A stretch of DNA of 64,000 nt from Brevibacillus laterosporus (GCF_030489605.1 NZ_JAUKFY010000009.1:124001-188000), one strand, 5' to 3'. Counted from the first letter of the stretch, positions 31,830 to 42,007 are shown. The notes: generated from the letters alone by a model not told the origin. Numbers and translations: made by a program.

Positions 31830-33113
31830 CTAGCCCACTTTGTTTCGTCCAGTCAGCTTAGCAAGAATGCCCTGCCGTTCTTCAACCTGAGCGTGATTTT
31901 TAATGGACTCCATGTTTTCTTTCCTTCTTTTTGCTGGAATTAATCCGTTTGGACGATAGAGAGCCGCTAATACCAGTAGAATTCCAAACACCATCCGCTG
32001 TAGCTTGGACGGGTCTAGCTGACTGGGCAGATACAGGATTCCTGCCTGAGATAACTCATGTAAATAGTTGGATAACTCCTTTAAAATCTGAACCTGTAGC
32101 AGTGTAACAAACGTGGCCCCTACAATAACACCGGGAATGCTGCCACTCCCACCTAAAATAACCATTACCAATATGCTAAATGACTCCATCAATGTAAAGG
32201 AGGTAGGATCAACAAAGGTTTGCTTTGCTGCAAAGATAACCCCCACTACCCCTGCAAAGGATGCTCCTGTAGCAAATGCCGCTAATTTCGTTTTTAACAG
32301 AGAAATGCCCATAGACTGCGCTGCCAGCTCATCTTCACGAATCGCAATCCAAGCCCTCCCTAGTTTGGAATGCTCCAAGCGAATGTTGGCAAATACAATC
32401 AATAAAATCACCACTAGCACAATAAAATAGAAATGGAAAGCATCGGAAAATGGTTCACCCCACATTTGCGGGGCATTAATAGACGTTATCCCCTGAGGTC
32501 CATTTGTTATATTGATTGGCTTATCCAAATTATTAAAGACTATTCTGATAATTTCACCAAATCCTAAGGTAACTATGGCCAGATAATCTCCTTTTACGCG
32601 GAGAACGGGGAGTCCTAACAGAATCCCAAAAATAGCAGCAACCAGCAAACCGACCACTAAAAATGCCCAAAACCACTCTCCACTTAACGGAAACAAACCT
32701 CCCGGAATAAAATGATTAGCCTGTGCGGTAGCAAATATGCCGTATGCATATGCTCCTGCGGCAAAAAAAGCAATATAGCCTAAATCCAATAACCCTGCAA
32801 ATCCAACTACAATGTTTAAACCAAGCGCCATCGCTACATAAATACCGATATTGGTCGCCACTTCCATATAATAGCTGTTATCATAAGCAAGTAATGGAAT
32901 AAGACCGAACAGCACGAACACCCCTAAAAACATTTGCATCCATTTATTCGTATTTGTGTAGTAGATGAGCAATACGGAAAAAATGAGCCCCACAAAGCTT
33001 GTTACCGATTGCTGTAATAAATAGAGTGCTACCGAGCATGCCACAATCCACACCAGCGTAAGAAGAAGCGGGATTGGTTTTTCCTTTGCCAGCACATTTT
33101 TAATAGTTCCCAT
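31830..33113 (-). CDS. livM: Branched-chain amino-acid ABC transporter permease LivM
   Basis: Integral membrane permease (427 aa, about ten membrane segments) with the family core NIVVGFAGLLDLGYIAFFA and GDYLAIVTLGFGEIIR, and the EAA-like loop AIREDELAAQSMGI. Two additional N-terminal hydrophobic segments precede the core, as in longer LivM forms. ATG 33113 has AGGTGA 5 nt upstream; a GTG three codons earlier abuts the livH stop. Confidence 0.93.
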   Translation of the reverse strand: MGTIKNVLAKEKPIPLLLTLVWIVACSVALYLLQQSVTSFVGLIFSVLLIYYTNTNKWMQMFLGVFVLFGLIPLLAYDNSYYMEVATNIGIYVAMALGLNIVVGFAGLLDLGYIAFFAAGAYAYGIFATAQANHFIPGGLFPLSGEWFWAFLVVGLLVAAIFGILLGLPVLRVKGDYLAIVTLGFGEIIRIVFNNLDKPINITNGPQGITSINAPQMWGEPFSDAFHFYFIVLVVILLIVFANIRLEHSKLGRAWIAIREDELAAQSMGISLLKTKLAAFATGASFAGVVGVIFAAKQTFVDPTSFTLMESFSILVMVILGGSGSIPGVIVGATFVTLLQVQILKELSNYLHELSQAGILYLPSQLDPSKLQRMVFGILLVLAALYRPNGLIPAKRRKENMESIKNHAQVEERQGILAKLTGRNKVG

Positions 33114-33122
33114 TTCTTTCAC

Positions 33123-34070
33123 CTACACTTTCTCTTTTACGGCTTCTCCAAGCAGACCCTCTGGTTTGAACAGAAGCACCAGAATAAGAATGGCAAACCC
33201 GATGACATCCTTATACTCTCCACCGAAGGCTCCCCCTGTTAACGGCCCCATATATGCACCAGCCAACGATTCAATCAAACCAAGAATCACTCCGCCCAGC
33301 ATCGCTCCTCTGAGGTTGCCAATCCCGCCTAATATAGCAGCAGTAAAAGCCTTCATGCCCAAAATGAATCCAATGAAAGGATCAATCGTTCCATAATTTT
33401 GTGCAAACAATACACCTGTTGCTCCGCCTAAGCTTGAGCCAATAAGGAAGGTTAGCATGATAACTTTGTCCACATTTATGGTCATAAGTGATGCTGTGGA
33501 CTGATCCTGTGAAACGGCGCGCATCGCGATACCCCATTTTGTCTTATTAATAAAGAAGGTTAATGTAATCATCATTACGATAGCTACGATAACAACAATG
33601 ACAGCTTTTGAGGGAATTTGGGCAATTCCGATATCAATTTTTCCAGGGAATAAAATCGGCCCTGTTAAATAAAAGGTATCCCGATGAAGCGCTTCTGCAA
33701 AACGAACGACATCCTGCAAGAAGAAGGATACACCAATAGCAGATATCAGCGGAACCAGCCGCGGCGCATTACGTAGAGGTCGATAAGCAACCCGTTCAAT
33801 CCCTACACCCAATAACCCGGTTACGATCATACTGATAATGAGAGCAAGAATCAGAGCCAAAAACGGATTCATTCCTTGCAATGCACCGTTAGCATCCATA
33901 ATCAGAAGCACTTCTGTTCCGACAAAGGCTCCCACCATAAAAATTTCTCCGTGGGAAAAGTTAATAAACTCCAAGATTCCATAAACCATTGTGTAACCCA
34001 GGGCTACAACTGCATACATGAAGCCGAGGGTAAGTCCGTCGACCAAAACTTGAGGTAGGATCTGCCACAT
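33123..34070 (-). CDS. livH: Branched-chain amino-acid ABC transporter permease LivH
   Basis: Second permease (about 315 aa, eight or so membrane segments). Family text: LGFMYAVVALGYTMVYGILEFINFSHGEIFM, MRAVSQDQSTASLMTI, and KAFTAAILGGIGNLRGAMLG. ATG 34070 has GAGGA 6 nt upstream; ATG 34076 would overlap that site. It heads the livHMGF part of the operon, about 156 nt after livK. Confidence 0.93.
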   Translation of the reverse strand: MWQILPQVLVDGLTLGFMYAVVALGYTMVYGILEFINFSHGEIFMVGAFVGTEVLLIMDANGALQGMNPFLALILALIISMIVTGLLGVGIERVAYRPLRNAPRLVPLISAIGVSFFLQDVVRFAEALHRDTFYLTGPILFPGKIDIGIAQIPSKAVIVVIVAIVMMITLTFFINKTKWGIAMRAVSQDQSTASLMTINVDKVIMLTFLIGSSLGGATGVLFAQNYGTIDPFIGFILGMKAFTAAILGGIGNLRGAMLGGVILGLIESLAGAYMGPLTGGAFGGEYKDVIGFAILILVLLFKPEGLLGEAVKEKV

Positions 34071-34167
34071 GTACATTCCTCATTTCTTGTATATTTTTGT
34101 TTTCACTGTAAATGCAGATCATTTTCCCTAAAAGCAAATAGGGCTTTTCCTCAATCATTCACAAAAG

Positions 34168-34222
34168 AAGGGCGCTTCTATGTGTCGTCCCCTTACTACA
34201 ACGGTAGAAAGCGTCCTTTTTA
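34168..34222 (-). terminator. Imperfect hairpin between livK and livH
   Basis: Minus-strand arms AAGGACGCTTTCTA and TAGAAGCGCCCTT pair with a bulge and are followed by CTTTTG. It lies right after the livK stop. Such partial terminators usually let a binding-protein gene be made in excess over its permease genes; that role here is inference. Confidence 0.55.
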
Positions 34223-34226
34223 ATTA

Positions 34227-35396
34227 CTACTCTGCTTTGCCTACATACGTGGCTTTGCCGTTTTCAAATTTGTAAACGAAAATCTGAGCATATTCATTGT
34301 CTCCTTTTTCTGTAAAGGTGACCTTGGTAAATTGACCTTGAAAGTCTTTCGTTTTATGAACTGCTTCTAATACTTGCTCTCTGCTAGGCTTCTTATTTCC
34401 ATTTGCTTTAATAGCGGTTTTTAGGCCGTGGAGTAATACCTTCATCGCATCATACCCGTAAACGGAATAGGCTTCTAGTTTTTTGTTAGTTGCCTTTTCA
34501 TAAGCTTCAGCCCATTTTTTGCCTTCAGCAGTTTGGGTCACGTCCCCCGCTGCCGATGTATAGATCACTCCTTCAGCAGCACTGCCAGCAATCGTCACCA
34601 ATTCTGAGGAATCAATTCCATCCCCGCCCATAAATATGCCCTGATACCCTTTATCGCGAGCCTGTTTAAACAGCAGACCTCCTTCCGAATAAATCCCTCC
34701 AAAGAAAACGAGGTCTGGTTTACCTGTGACTACCTGATTAACCACAGCACTATAATCCTTTTCCCCTACCGTAATTCCTTCGAAACCGAGTATTTCCACC
34801 CCATCCTTTTCAAATTGAGCTTTTACTTGCTCAGTTAATCCTGTACCATACGCCGTCTTATCCGTAATAATGAATGCAGTTTTTACACCAAGCGTATTTT
34901 TGGCGTATCTAGCTGCTGCTGGGCCTTGTGCATCGTTTCGTGCGCAAATTCGATGGACTGTCTTCTTCCCTTCTTCAGTGAGATTGGTGCCTGTGTTAGC
35001 GGGAGAGACCATGACCAGTTTGCCAGCTTCATACTTAGAAGAGGACGGAACAGCAACACCGGTATTGTAGTGGCCGATCACTCCCAGTACGTCCTTATTG
35101 GCAACCAGTAGCTGGGCATTAGTAACACCCTGTTTGGGATCAGCCTGATCATCCTGAGGAAAAAGCTGCAGATCAAACCCCATTTTCGCAAATTCTTCCT
35201 TCTCTTCCTGCAAGGCGTACCCTGCGCCCTGTTTAATTGCGTCCCCAATGTTTGCGTATGCACCGGACAGCGGGCTTTGTGTAGCTATTTTAATTACCTC
35301 TTTTCCGTTGCTTTGGCCTGCCCCTGCACAGCCTGATAAAGCTAATCCAGTAATCAATATGGCGGTCAAGAGTCCCATGCTGGCTTTCTTGTTCAT
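34227..35396 (-). CDS. livK: Branched-chain amino-acid ABC transporter substrate-binding lipoprotein
   Basis: Ligand-binding component (389 aa) anchored outside the membrane by lipobox LALSGC (Cys23). It is a type I periplasmic-binding fold with KIATQSPLSGAYANIGD near the start, VIGHYNTGVAVPSSSKY, and the pair of lobes joined near VGEKDYSAVVNQ. Specificity for Leu/Ile/Val is inferred from the complete livKHMGF set. First gene of the operon. Confidence 0.93.
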   Translation of the reverse strand: MNKKASMGLLTAILITGLALSGCAGAGQSNGKEVIKIATQSPLSGAYANIGDAIKQGAGYALQEEKEEFAKMGFDLQLFPQDDQADPKQGVTNAQLLVANKDVLGVIGHYNTGVAVPSSSKYEAGKLVMVSPANTGTNLTEEGKKTVHRICARNDAQGPAAARYAKNTLGVKTAFIITDKTAYGTGLTEQVKAQFEKDGVEILGFEGITVGEKDYSAVVNQVVTGKPDLVFFGGIYSEGGLLFKQARDKGYQGIFMGGDGIDSSELVTIAGSAAEGVIYTSAAGDVTQTAEGKKWAEAYEKATNKKLEAYSVYGYDAMKVLLHGLKTAIKANGNKKPSREQVLEAVHKTKDFQGQFTKVTFTEKGDNEYAQIFVYKFENGKATYVGKAE

Positions 35397-35518
35397 GGTA
35401 TCAAATCCCCCTTATTTTCTTCTTTCAACTAAATCAGTTTATTCTCAGATCGTCAGGATTTTGACAACTATAGGGTAGCAAGATTCGTTTTGTGTTAATG
35501 ATTATTTTTCATTGTAAA

Positions 35519-35533
35519 ATAACTCAGAAAATT
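35519..35533. promoter_or_regulatory. Candidate CodY box upstream of livK
   Basis: ATAACTCAGAAAATT matches the CodY consensus AATTTTCWGAAAATT at 11 of 15 positions, about 125 nt before livK in an A/T-rich stretch. CodY control of branched-chain amino-acid uptake is well known in Bacilli; binding here is inference. Confidence 0.35.
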
Positions 35534-35641
35534 TACAAGAAAAAAATAATTTTTATCGAAGCGATTTAACCGCGTCATTGGTACTATTTTACACATATCG
35601 ACAAGGAATAGAAGCTTTATTGATAATCTATCAGCCAAACT

Positions 35642-37408
35642 TTAGAGCGGACTAGCAGGATAAATCACAGTACCTGTCTTCACCTCATAGATTCCATCCC
35701 TGGTAAAACGAACAAAAGGTAAATGGGTAGCGGTAAAAAATAATAAGGAATAAATTGGATCCTCAAAACGATAGCCGCGTTCTCTCATTAAAGCAGTAAA
35801 AAGCTCGCTTTTTTCCATGACGGTCTCCATTGGTTCGTCTGTCATTTTCCCGCCGATAGGCAGGGGCATATGAAATAACACTTCTCCCTTTTCAATGATC
35901 GCCACTCCTCCTTTTGATGCTACGATCTCCTGAAGGGCCGCTTTCATCGCTTGCGGATTACGACTTAATACGAGAAATTCTGTGGATGCATGGAAGGTGG
36001 TCGCTAATGCTTCTAGTTCAACAGCAAAGCCTCGTAAAATGGCCTTTGTGAGTTGTTTCGTCTTGGGATCAATTAAGACTGCAAGCATCGCATCCGGTAG
36101 TTGAATAAGCTCCTCCCAATTATGAATAACAGTTGTTGTATCTAATTTGCTAATAACCGCATTCAGCATACAGATGACAGGGAGAGAATCCAAATGAAGG
36201 GCTGATTCTTGTTTTTTATCTGGAAACAAAAACCAATGATCAGACACCGTTTCTTCCAGAGTGGAGCCGAGGGAAATAAACTCACTCAGTTGCCTTTTTG
36301 GTATCTTTGCTTTAGCTTGTCCCTCGTCAGCGATGAGAAGTCCATTTGCGATAACCGTTTCTGGAGTTGGATTCTTTTTCTCTGTAAGCAGCAATATATC
36401 AGCTACACGTCCAGGAGCAATTCCGCCTATTTCCGTATCCATTTTGTAATAAGTAGCAGGATTTAATGTTGCCATCACGTAGGCTTCCTCAATAGGCATA
36501 CCGGCCTGAATCGCAACTCGGATCGTGAAGTCCATCACTCCGTTTCGAAGCATCGGCGCTGTAGCTCCATCTGAGGTAAGCATCATGCGAGGCGACCAAG
36601 GTAAGCCTAATTGCTTCCATTCTTTAATCAGTTTAGGCAGATCGGGCCGGATGGAGGAATGACGGAGTGTAGCATACATCCCCACTTGCAAACGGTTCAG
36701 AAGCTCCTCGGCCGTCATACTTTCATGACAAGCTCCTACACCGTGAGCAGCTGCTAAAGCCAATGTCTGATAAGAAGCCCCTGGATGGTGACCCTCTATT
36801 CGTTTACCCAGATCCAGAGCGTAGCGCATGCCTTCTAACAGCTCTTCTCGTTCATTCACTATCCCTCTCCAATCCGTTAATTCCCCAGCCTGAATCACTA
36901 GAGGATGATCCAATAGCTCCTTTATCCTTTCTCGCTGGAATACTCCTTCTGGATCAGGCAGCGTTTGCGAATCCAGCCTAGCCAAAAAAAATTGCTTCAC
37001 GGGATGCTTGTTTATCTCGTCTAAAAGCGAGGAGAGCTTATCGTAGGGCAACAATCGAAAAAAGAACAAGCTATCGCTTACCATCGTTGTGGTCCCTGTC
37101 TGCAATGCATAATCAGCTAAGGTGAACGGATTATACCATTGAAAAGGATGGGCATGCGGTTCTATGTATCCCGGGACGATATACTTGTCTTTTGCATTTA
37201 TACAAATTGTATCCTGATTTACTAACGGTGCTTTTTCTCCCACGTAAGCAATTCGCTCCCCGGACAAGACGATGTCTGCTTGGCGCCAGGACTTCGTATA
37301 TACATCTAATATGGTACCCCCAGTAATCCACACACTAGCAGCTTCAAGTCCTTTTGCAGTATGAATTAATTGTTTATAAGCAACTTCTGTTAGTTTTCTA
37401 GCCCTCAT
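35642..37408 (-). CDS. yerA: Adenine deaminase family amidohydrolase, YerA-like
   Basis: Amidohydrolase of 588 aa, close in architecture to B. subtilis YerA, a homologue of adenine deaminase (adenine to hypoxanthine). Metal-binding EPHAHP (His85, His87), GHHPGAS and CHESM are visible, and SDGATAP carries the catalytic-site Asp. The C-terminal AdeC domain is shorter and more divergent, and in that region I do not see the highly conserved end of true AdeC, so substrate specificity is open. It fits the purine-rich neighbourhood and lies between the liv operon and purD. RBS AGGAG upstream of ATG. Confidence 0.82.
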   Translation of the reverse strand: MRARKLTEVAYKQLIHTAKGLEAASVWITGGTILDVYTKSWRQADIVLSGERIAYVGEKAPLVNQDTICINAKDKYIVPGYIEPHAHPFQWYNPFTLADYALQTGTTTMVSDSLFFFRLLPYDKLSSLLDEINKHPVKQFFLARLDSQTLPDPEGVFQRERIKELLDHPLVIQAGELTDWRGIVNEREELLEGMRYALDLGKRIEGHHPGASYQTLALAAAHGVGACHESMTAEELLNRLQVGMYATLRHSSIRPDLPKLIKEWKQLGLPWSPRMMLTSDGATAPMLRNGVMDFTIRVAIQAGMPIEEAYVMATLNPATYYKMDTEIGGIAPGRVADILLLTEKKNPTPETVIANGLLIADEGQAKAKIPKRQLSEFISLGSTLEETVSDHWFLFPDKKQESALHLDSLPVICMLNAVISKLDTTTVIHNWEELIQLPDAMLAVLIDPKTKQLTKAILRGFAVELEALATTFHASTEFLVLSRNPQAMKAALQEIVASKGGVAIIEKGEVLFHMPLPIGGKMTDEPMETVMEKSELFTALMRERGYRFEDPIYSLLFFTATHLPFVRFTRDGIYEVKTGTVIYPASPL

Positions 37409-37550
37409 TCATTCCCTCTCCTCTCTTGTTAGCACGGTTATTTACTACTTATATGGCTCACTCATTGATCCCTGCTTTTCTGCCATTTTTTCCTTGGGTG
37501 GACGATCGCTTCTCAACACAAACTAACACAAGGAAGGAGGCTGGATAAAC

Positions 37551-38084
37551 ATGAAAAAAAATGTTGGTAGGCTGGACGCCTATATTCGTATAACCCTGGG
37601 GCTAATCGGTTTAGGGTGCGCTATAAGCAAAATGTCAAATCATCGCTATCGTAAAAAACCTTATGGTCTTCTGCTTTGGTCTGCTATGAAGGTAGCCGAG
37701 GGAATCACGCGCTTTTGTCCAATCCTCTTGATGTTTGGTATCAGTACTAGAAAAGAGGATGTAATACGGCAAGCGATGGATAAAATTATTCCAACTGGAC
37801 TTTCGCTTTACAACAAGACCAGAGAAGCTACGTCGTCGATGAAAAACCGAGTAACAAAGCGCACTTCCACAGATCATACCCAAGCAAATTCTGATTATGA
37901 GAAGGCAACAAACCATAATGCTGAAAACACGTATGTTGAAGAACTTGCTCAAAAGGCATTCGAAAGCTTTGTAGAAAGCGAAAAACAAGGTGAGCAAGCA
38001 TCTCTTCAATCATCTACCCGGCAAAAAGACTCACATAATAATCAAGCCAAGAATAAAAATGCGTCTAATCATGATGCTAAGTAA
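37551..38084 (+). CDS. DUF2892/YgaP-like small membrane protein with charged tail
   Basis: Protein of 177 aa. Residues 1-70 match the DUF2892 pattern: MKKNVGRLDAYIRITLGLIG, two hydrophobic segments, then GITRFCPILLMFGI. Residues 75-177 form a hydrophilic, Lys/Asn/Gln/Ser-rich tail that looks disordered and ends in NASNHDAK. AAGGAGG lies 10 nt before the ATG. It is a single gene, opposite in direction to both neighbours, with a bidirectional terminator after it. Function unknown. Confidence 0.75.
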   Translation: MKKNVGRLDAYIRITLGLIGLGCAISKMSNHRYRKKPYGLLLWSAMKVAEGITRFCPILLMFGISTRKEDVIRQAMDKIIPTGLSLYNKTREATSSMKNRVTKRTSTDHTQANSDYEKATNHNAENTYVEELAQKAFESFVESEKQGEQASLQSSTRQKDSHNNQAKNKNASNHDAK

Positions 38085-38087
38085 AAT

Positions 38088-38134
38088 CAAACAAAGGGAT
38101 CAGGCCATAGAGGCCCAATCCCTTTTGTTTGTTC
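38088..38134. terminator. Bidirectional terminator between DUF2892 gene and purD
   Basis: Long stem CAAACAAAGGGAT...GGCC with GGCC...ATCCCTTTTGTTTG around a short loop. Both arms are A/T-tailed, so it can end the plus-strand gene and the purHD transcript. Confidence 0.8.
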
Positions 38135-38163
38135 AATCCAGACTACTTGTTCTTCCGGACTGT

Positions 38164-39453
38164 CTATACCTTTTTAAAAGCTTTATCAGCAATATCTCTG
38201 CGATAATGTGCACCTGTAAAGGATATGTTGGCTACAGCCTGGTATGCCTTTTCTTTGGCTAGCTGCAAAGAATCTCCTAAAGCAGTCACGGCAAGCACCC
38301 GTCCACCATTTGTTACAAAATGGCCGGCTTCCTGCTTCGTACCAGCATGGAACACCATTTCCTGTTTGGCTCCTTGAGGCGAATCAGCTACAGGTACATC
38401 CAGACCACTTATGACAGCTCCCTTAGGATAATCACCCGGATATCCCGGTGAAGCCATCACAACTGTAACCGCACTCTGCTTACTCCATTTGATATCTAAA
38501 TCGGCCAAGGTTTCATTTATGGTGGCCATCACAATATCTACTAAATCCGTTTCCAATAAAGGCAGGATGACTTGTGTTTCTGGATCACCAAATCTGGCAT
38601 TAAATTCTACAACCTTAGGACCATCCTCTGTAAGCATCAGCCCCGTGTACAAAACACCTCGAAACGGGATGCCTTCCTTTACCATAGCAGATGCCATCGG
38701 TTGAACAATCGTATCTATTATATACTGTAGATCGCTATTTTTTACTTGAGGCACAGGAGCATACGCCCCCATTCCGCCGGTATTCGGCCCTTTATCTCCG
38801 TCAAATACCGTCTTATGGTCTTGAGAAGGAATCATTGGCTTAACAGTCTCTCCATCAATAAAGGAGAGCAACGTCAATTCTTCCCCGCGCATAAATTCTT
38901 CAATAACAACACGACTCCCAGCTTGACCAAACTTACTATCCTGCATGATCTGACGGATTGCTTCCTCTGCTTCCTCTAGGCTAAAAGCTAGAATGACACC
39001 TTTTCCTTGTGCCAGACCGTCCGCTTTAATAACGATAGGAGCCCCTTTTTCTCTTACATAAGCGATAGCAGATTCAAAATCAAGGAAAGATTCATATTCC
39101 GCAGTTGGAATATTATATTTTTTCATCAGACATTTAGCAAAGGATTTGCTGCCTTCCAGCTTTGCTGCTTTCGCAGTCGGACCATATATAGGTAGATTAC
39201 GCAGAGTAAAGAAATCTACAATTCCTCCTAAAAGCGGATCCTCAGGACCTACAATGGTAACATCAATTTCCTCGTCTTTCGCAAACTGTGCCAGTGCCGC
39301 ATAATCTGTCACCTGGATCGGAACGTTTTGCACCAGAGCAGCGGTTCCACCATTGCCCGGAGCGCAGAAAATTTTCTCCACTTTAGGGCTTTGTGCCAGT
39401 TTCCACACAAGAGTGTGTTCCCTTCCCCCGCTGCCTACTACCAAAACTTTCAT
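38164..39453 (-). CDS. purD: Phosphoribosylamine-glycine ligase (GAR synthetase)
   Basis: ATP-grasp enzyme making glycinamide ribonucleotide, second step of purine synthesis (429 aa). N-terminus MKVLVVGSGGREHTLVWKL, then GPEDPLLGGI, PTAEYESF, FNARFGDPETQ. ATG 39453 with GGGGAGGA upstream is preferred; the open frame to 39492 overlaps purH and lacks a start signal. It begins 16 nt after purH. Confidence 0.97.
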   Translation of the reverse strand: MKVLVVGSGGREHTLVWKLAQSPKVEKIFCAPGNGGTAALVQNVPIQVTDYAALAQFAKDEEIDVTIVGPEDPLLGGIVDFFTLRNLPIYGPTAKAAKLEGSKSFAKCLMKKYNIPTAEYESFLDFESAIAYVREKGAPIVIKADGLAQGKGVILAFSLEEAEEAIRQIMQDSKFGQAGSRVVIEEFMRGEELTLLSFIDGETVKPMIPSQDHKTVFDGDKGPNTGGMGAYAPVPQVKNSDLQYIIDTIVQPMASAMVKEGIPFRGVLYTGLMLTEDGPKVVEFNARFGDPETQVILPLLETDLVDIVMATINETLADLDIKWSKQSAVTVVMASPGYPGDYPKGAVISGLDVPVADSPQGAKQEMVFHAGTKQEAGHFVTNGGRVLAVTALGDSLQLAKEKAYQAVANISFTGAHYRRDIADKAFKKV

Positions 39454-39469
39454 TCTATTTGTCCTCCCC

Positions 39470-41026
39470 TTAATGTTTAAAATGACGGACACCTGTGAAA
39501 ATCATAGCAATGCCATGACGATTGCACGCATCGATCGATTCTTGGTCTCGAATAGAGCCACCAGGCTGAATAATAGCTGTAATTCCTGCTTGAGCTGCTG
39601 CTTCTACTGTATCAGACATTGGGAAAAATGCATCTGAGGCAAGAACTGCTCCCTTAGCCTCTTCTCCAGCTTGTGAGATCGCAATTTGGGCTGAACCTAC
39701 TCTGTTCATCTGCCCCGCACCAACTCCGACAGTTTTATCTGATTTAGCTAGAACGATCGCATTAGACTTAACGTGTTTAACCACCTTCCAAGCAAACTCT
39801 AGTTGAGTTAGCTCTTCTTCACTTGGTGAACGTTCAGTTACGACCATTATAGCAGTAGGGTCAAGGGCTTTGCGATCCCATTCTTGCACAAGCGCTCCGC
39901 CGTGCACAGAAGTGATTTGATAAGCAGAACCTAATGCATCTTTATGCTCAGCAGAGGCTATCTCGTCCATCTGAAGTAAACGCACATTTTTCTTTTCCTG
40001 CAAAACAGCCAACGCCTCTGGTTCAAAAGCTGGGGCAATAATGATTTCTAAGAATACCTCTTTTAGTAGTAAAGCTGTTTCACGATCAATCGGGCGATTC
40101 GCTGCTACAATCCCACCAAAAATAGAGACAGGATCAGCATCATACGCTTTTTGATAAGCCTGATGAATGGTCGCTCCCACACCTACCCCACATGGATTGG
40201 TATGTTTTACGGCAACCACTGCTGGCTCGCTGAATTCAGCCAAAATAGCCAATGCAGCATTAGCATCGTTAATATTATTATAGGAAAGTTCTTTACCGTG
40301 AAGTTGTTTGCACGAAGCGATATTGCCGCTAGTGGACAAAGCATCTCGATAAAATGCTGCCTTCTGATGAGGGTTTTCTCCGTAGCGAAGCCCTTGAGCT
40401 TTTTCATAGGTAACCGTAAAGCTCTCTGGCAATTCCTCCCCTGTTTGTTCGCTTAAATAACGTGAAATGAGAGAATCATAGGCAGCCGTATGACGAAATA
40501 CTTTAGCTGCTAGGCGTTTGCGCGTTTCTAAACTGGTGTTTTGTTGTTCGCGGATTTCATTCAATACAAGCTCATAGTCATTAGCGTCAACAACTACAGT
40601 CACGTATGCATGATTCTTTGCAGCCGAGCGAAGCATAGTAGGGCCGCCGATATCAATATTTTCTATCGCGTCCTCATAGCTGACATCTGTACGAGAAATT
40701 GTTTCCTTAAACGGATAAAGATTAACCGCTACGATATCAATATATTCAAAACCTTGGGCCGCCATTTGTTCCGCGTGCTCATCATTATCGCGAACCGCGA
40801 GCAAACCGCTGTGAATAGCTGGATGCAGGGTTTTTACCCGCCCGTCCATCATTTCTGGGAACTGGGTTACCTCCGATATTCCTGTTACCTTAACTCCTGC
40901 ATCAGCTAAAAGAGTCGCTGTACCTCCAGTTGAAATAACCTCAAAACCTAGCTCGACAAGCTGTCTTGCAAATTCCACCACGCCTGTTTTGTTAGATACG
41001 CTGATCAGTGCTCTCTTTTTCCCCAC
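39470..41026 (-). CDS. purH: Bifunctional AICAR formyltransferase / IMP cyclohydrolase
   Basis: Last two steps to IMP (518 aa). N-terminal MGS-like cyclohydrolase ([23 protein letters not shown]) and C-terminal transformylase with [10 protein letters not shown] and the ending [10 protein letters not shown]. It starts at GTG with AGGAGG 8 nt before it. First gene of the separate purHD block. Confidence 0.97.
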   Translation of the reverse strand: MGKKRALISVSNKTGVVEFARQLVELGFEVISTGGTATLLADAGVKVTGISEVTQFPEMMDGRVKTLHPAIHSGLLAVRDNDEHAEQMAAQGFEYIDIVAVNLYPFKETISRTDVSYEDAIENIDIGGPTMLRSAAKNHAYVTVVVDANDYELVLNEIREQQNTSLETRKRLAAKVFRHTAAYDSLISRYLSEQTGEELPESFTVTYEKAQGLRYGENPHQKAAFYRDALSTSGNIASCKQLHGKELSYNNINDANAALAILAEFSEPAVVAVKHTNPCGVGVGATIHQAYQKAYDADPVSIFGGIVAANRPIDRETALLLKEVFLEIIIAPAFEPEALAVLQEKKNVRLLQMDEIASAEHKDALGSAYQITSVHGGALVQEWDRKALDPTAIMVVTERSPSEEELTQLEFAWKVVKHVKSNAIVLAKSDKTVGVGAGQMNRVGSAQIAISQAGEEAKGAVLASDAFFPMSDTVEAAAQAGITAIIQPGGSIRDQESIDACNRHGIAMIFTGVRHFKH

Positions 41027-41059
41027 GGAAAGAACCTCCTGACATGTAATTACTCGTTT

Positions 41060-41108
41060 AACACGAACATTTCAAGCTAATAATATTATAAATGTACGTT
41101 TTTTTCAA
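41060..41108 (-). promoter_or_regulatory. purHD promoter with PurBox-like site
   Basis: Minus-strand TTGAAA (41108-41103), 17 nt, TATTAT (41085-41080). Just downstream lies AATGTTCGTGTT (CGAA core on the plus strand, 41064-41067), matching the PurR box AWWWCCGAACWWT at 10 of 13 positions. A second weaker CGTAC-type site overlaps the spacer. Confidence 0.55.
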
Positions 41109-41239
41109 CATTTTTACTGCTCAAATAGCCTATTACCTTTTATTTACTTTCCAATTACTTTTTGTGATAATGTTCTTTTTTTTCTGGCAAAAATAGGAGA
41201 TAATAAGAAAGATTGAATAAGTCAGAAAGGATTGTTGAC

Positions 41240-41923
41240 ATGCTCCAAAAGAAAACAGCCCTTCTTGCGGGTGCAAGCGGACTGGTAGGAGGACATTTAC
41301 TCACTTTTTTATTAAAAGCTCCCGAATACAAGTGTATTTATGCGATTGTGCGACAGGCGCTACCAATTGATCATCCGAAACTCGAACAAGCTGTTCTTTC
41401 TTTTGAAAATCTGGATCAATACGACTCGCTTTTTTCTTGTACGGATATCTATTGCTGTCTTGGCACAACACGAAAAAAGGCTAAAAGTAAGAAACAATTT
41501 CAGCGAGTTGACTATGAATATCCGCTGACTATGGCACGCCTGGCTAAACAACAAGGCGCTGAAAAATTTCTATTGGTTTCTGCTTTAGGTGCTAATGTAA
41601 ACTCGCTTTTCTTTTACAATCAAATAAAAGGGAAGCTGGAACGAGATATTGCAAATCTGCAATTGCCTGCTGCCTTGTTCTTTCGTCCTTCCTTATTACT
41701 GGGTAAACGTGATGAGTATCGAATTTCCGAACATTTGGCAGGTAAGCTTGTTCCTTTTCTCACTCCCTTGTTGATTGGCTCATTAGCAACATATCGTGCT
41801 ATCCCTGCCGAAGAAGTAGCCTATAGCATGTACCAAGCGGCCCAACAAAGCATTATCGGAAATCATGTATACAACTCATCTCTTATACATGATATTGCTC
41901 AATCACGCTTTTCTACTTCCTAA
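41240..41923 (+). CDS. NAD(P)-binding oxidoreductase, TIP30/HTATIP2-like
   Basis: Atypical short-chain dehydrogenase of 227 aa. Rossmann motif GASGLVGGHL near residues 11-20, CCLGTTRKKAKSKKQF typical of the HTATIP2-like group, and the active-site-like FYNQIKGKLERDI with a Tyr-x3-Lys pattern (YNQIK). ATG 41240 has AAAGGA 8 nt upstream, better than TTG 41213. Substrate unknown. It is one of the genes separating purHD from purN. Confidence 0.8.
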   Translation: MLQKKTALLAGASGLVGGHLLTFLLKAPEYKCIYAIVRQALPIDHPKLEQAVLSFENLDQYDSLFSCTDIYCCLGTTRKKAKSKKQFQRVDYEYPLTMARLAKQQGAEKFLLVSALGANVNSLFFYNQIKGKLERDIANLQLPAALFFRPSLLLGKRDEYRISEHLAGKLVPFLTPLLIGSLATYRAIPAEEVAYSMYQAAQQSIIGNHVYNSSLIHDIAQSRFSTS

Positions 41924-42007
41924 TGTACAGTTCAGATACCTGCCTAGTCCCTTGTCACGTATGTCAACATAAACTGATTACTAAGTCGTCAGAGAGGAGG
42001 AAGAGTC

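Noticed and set aside
37635-38009. Minus-strand frame of 124 codons opposite the DUF2892 gene
   Set aside because: The plus-strand gene has a strong ribosome site and recognisable domain; the antisense frame has neither.
40541-40909. Plus-strand frame of 122 codons inside purH
   Set aside because: Antisense shadow; no ribosome site or domain.
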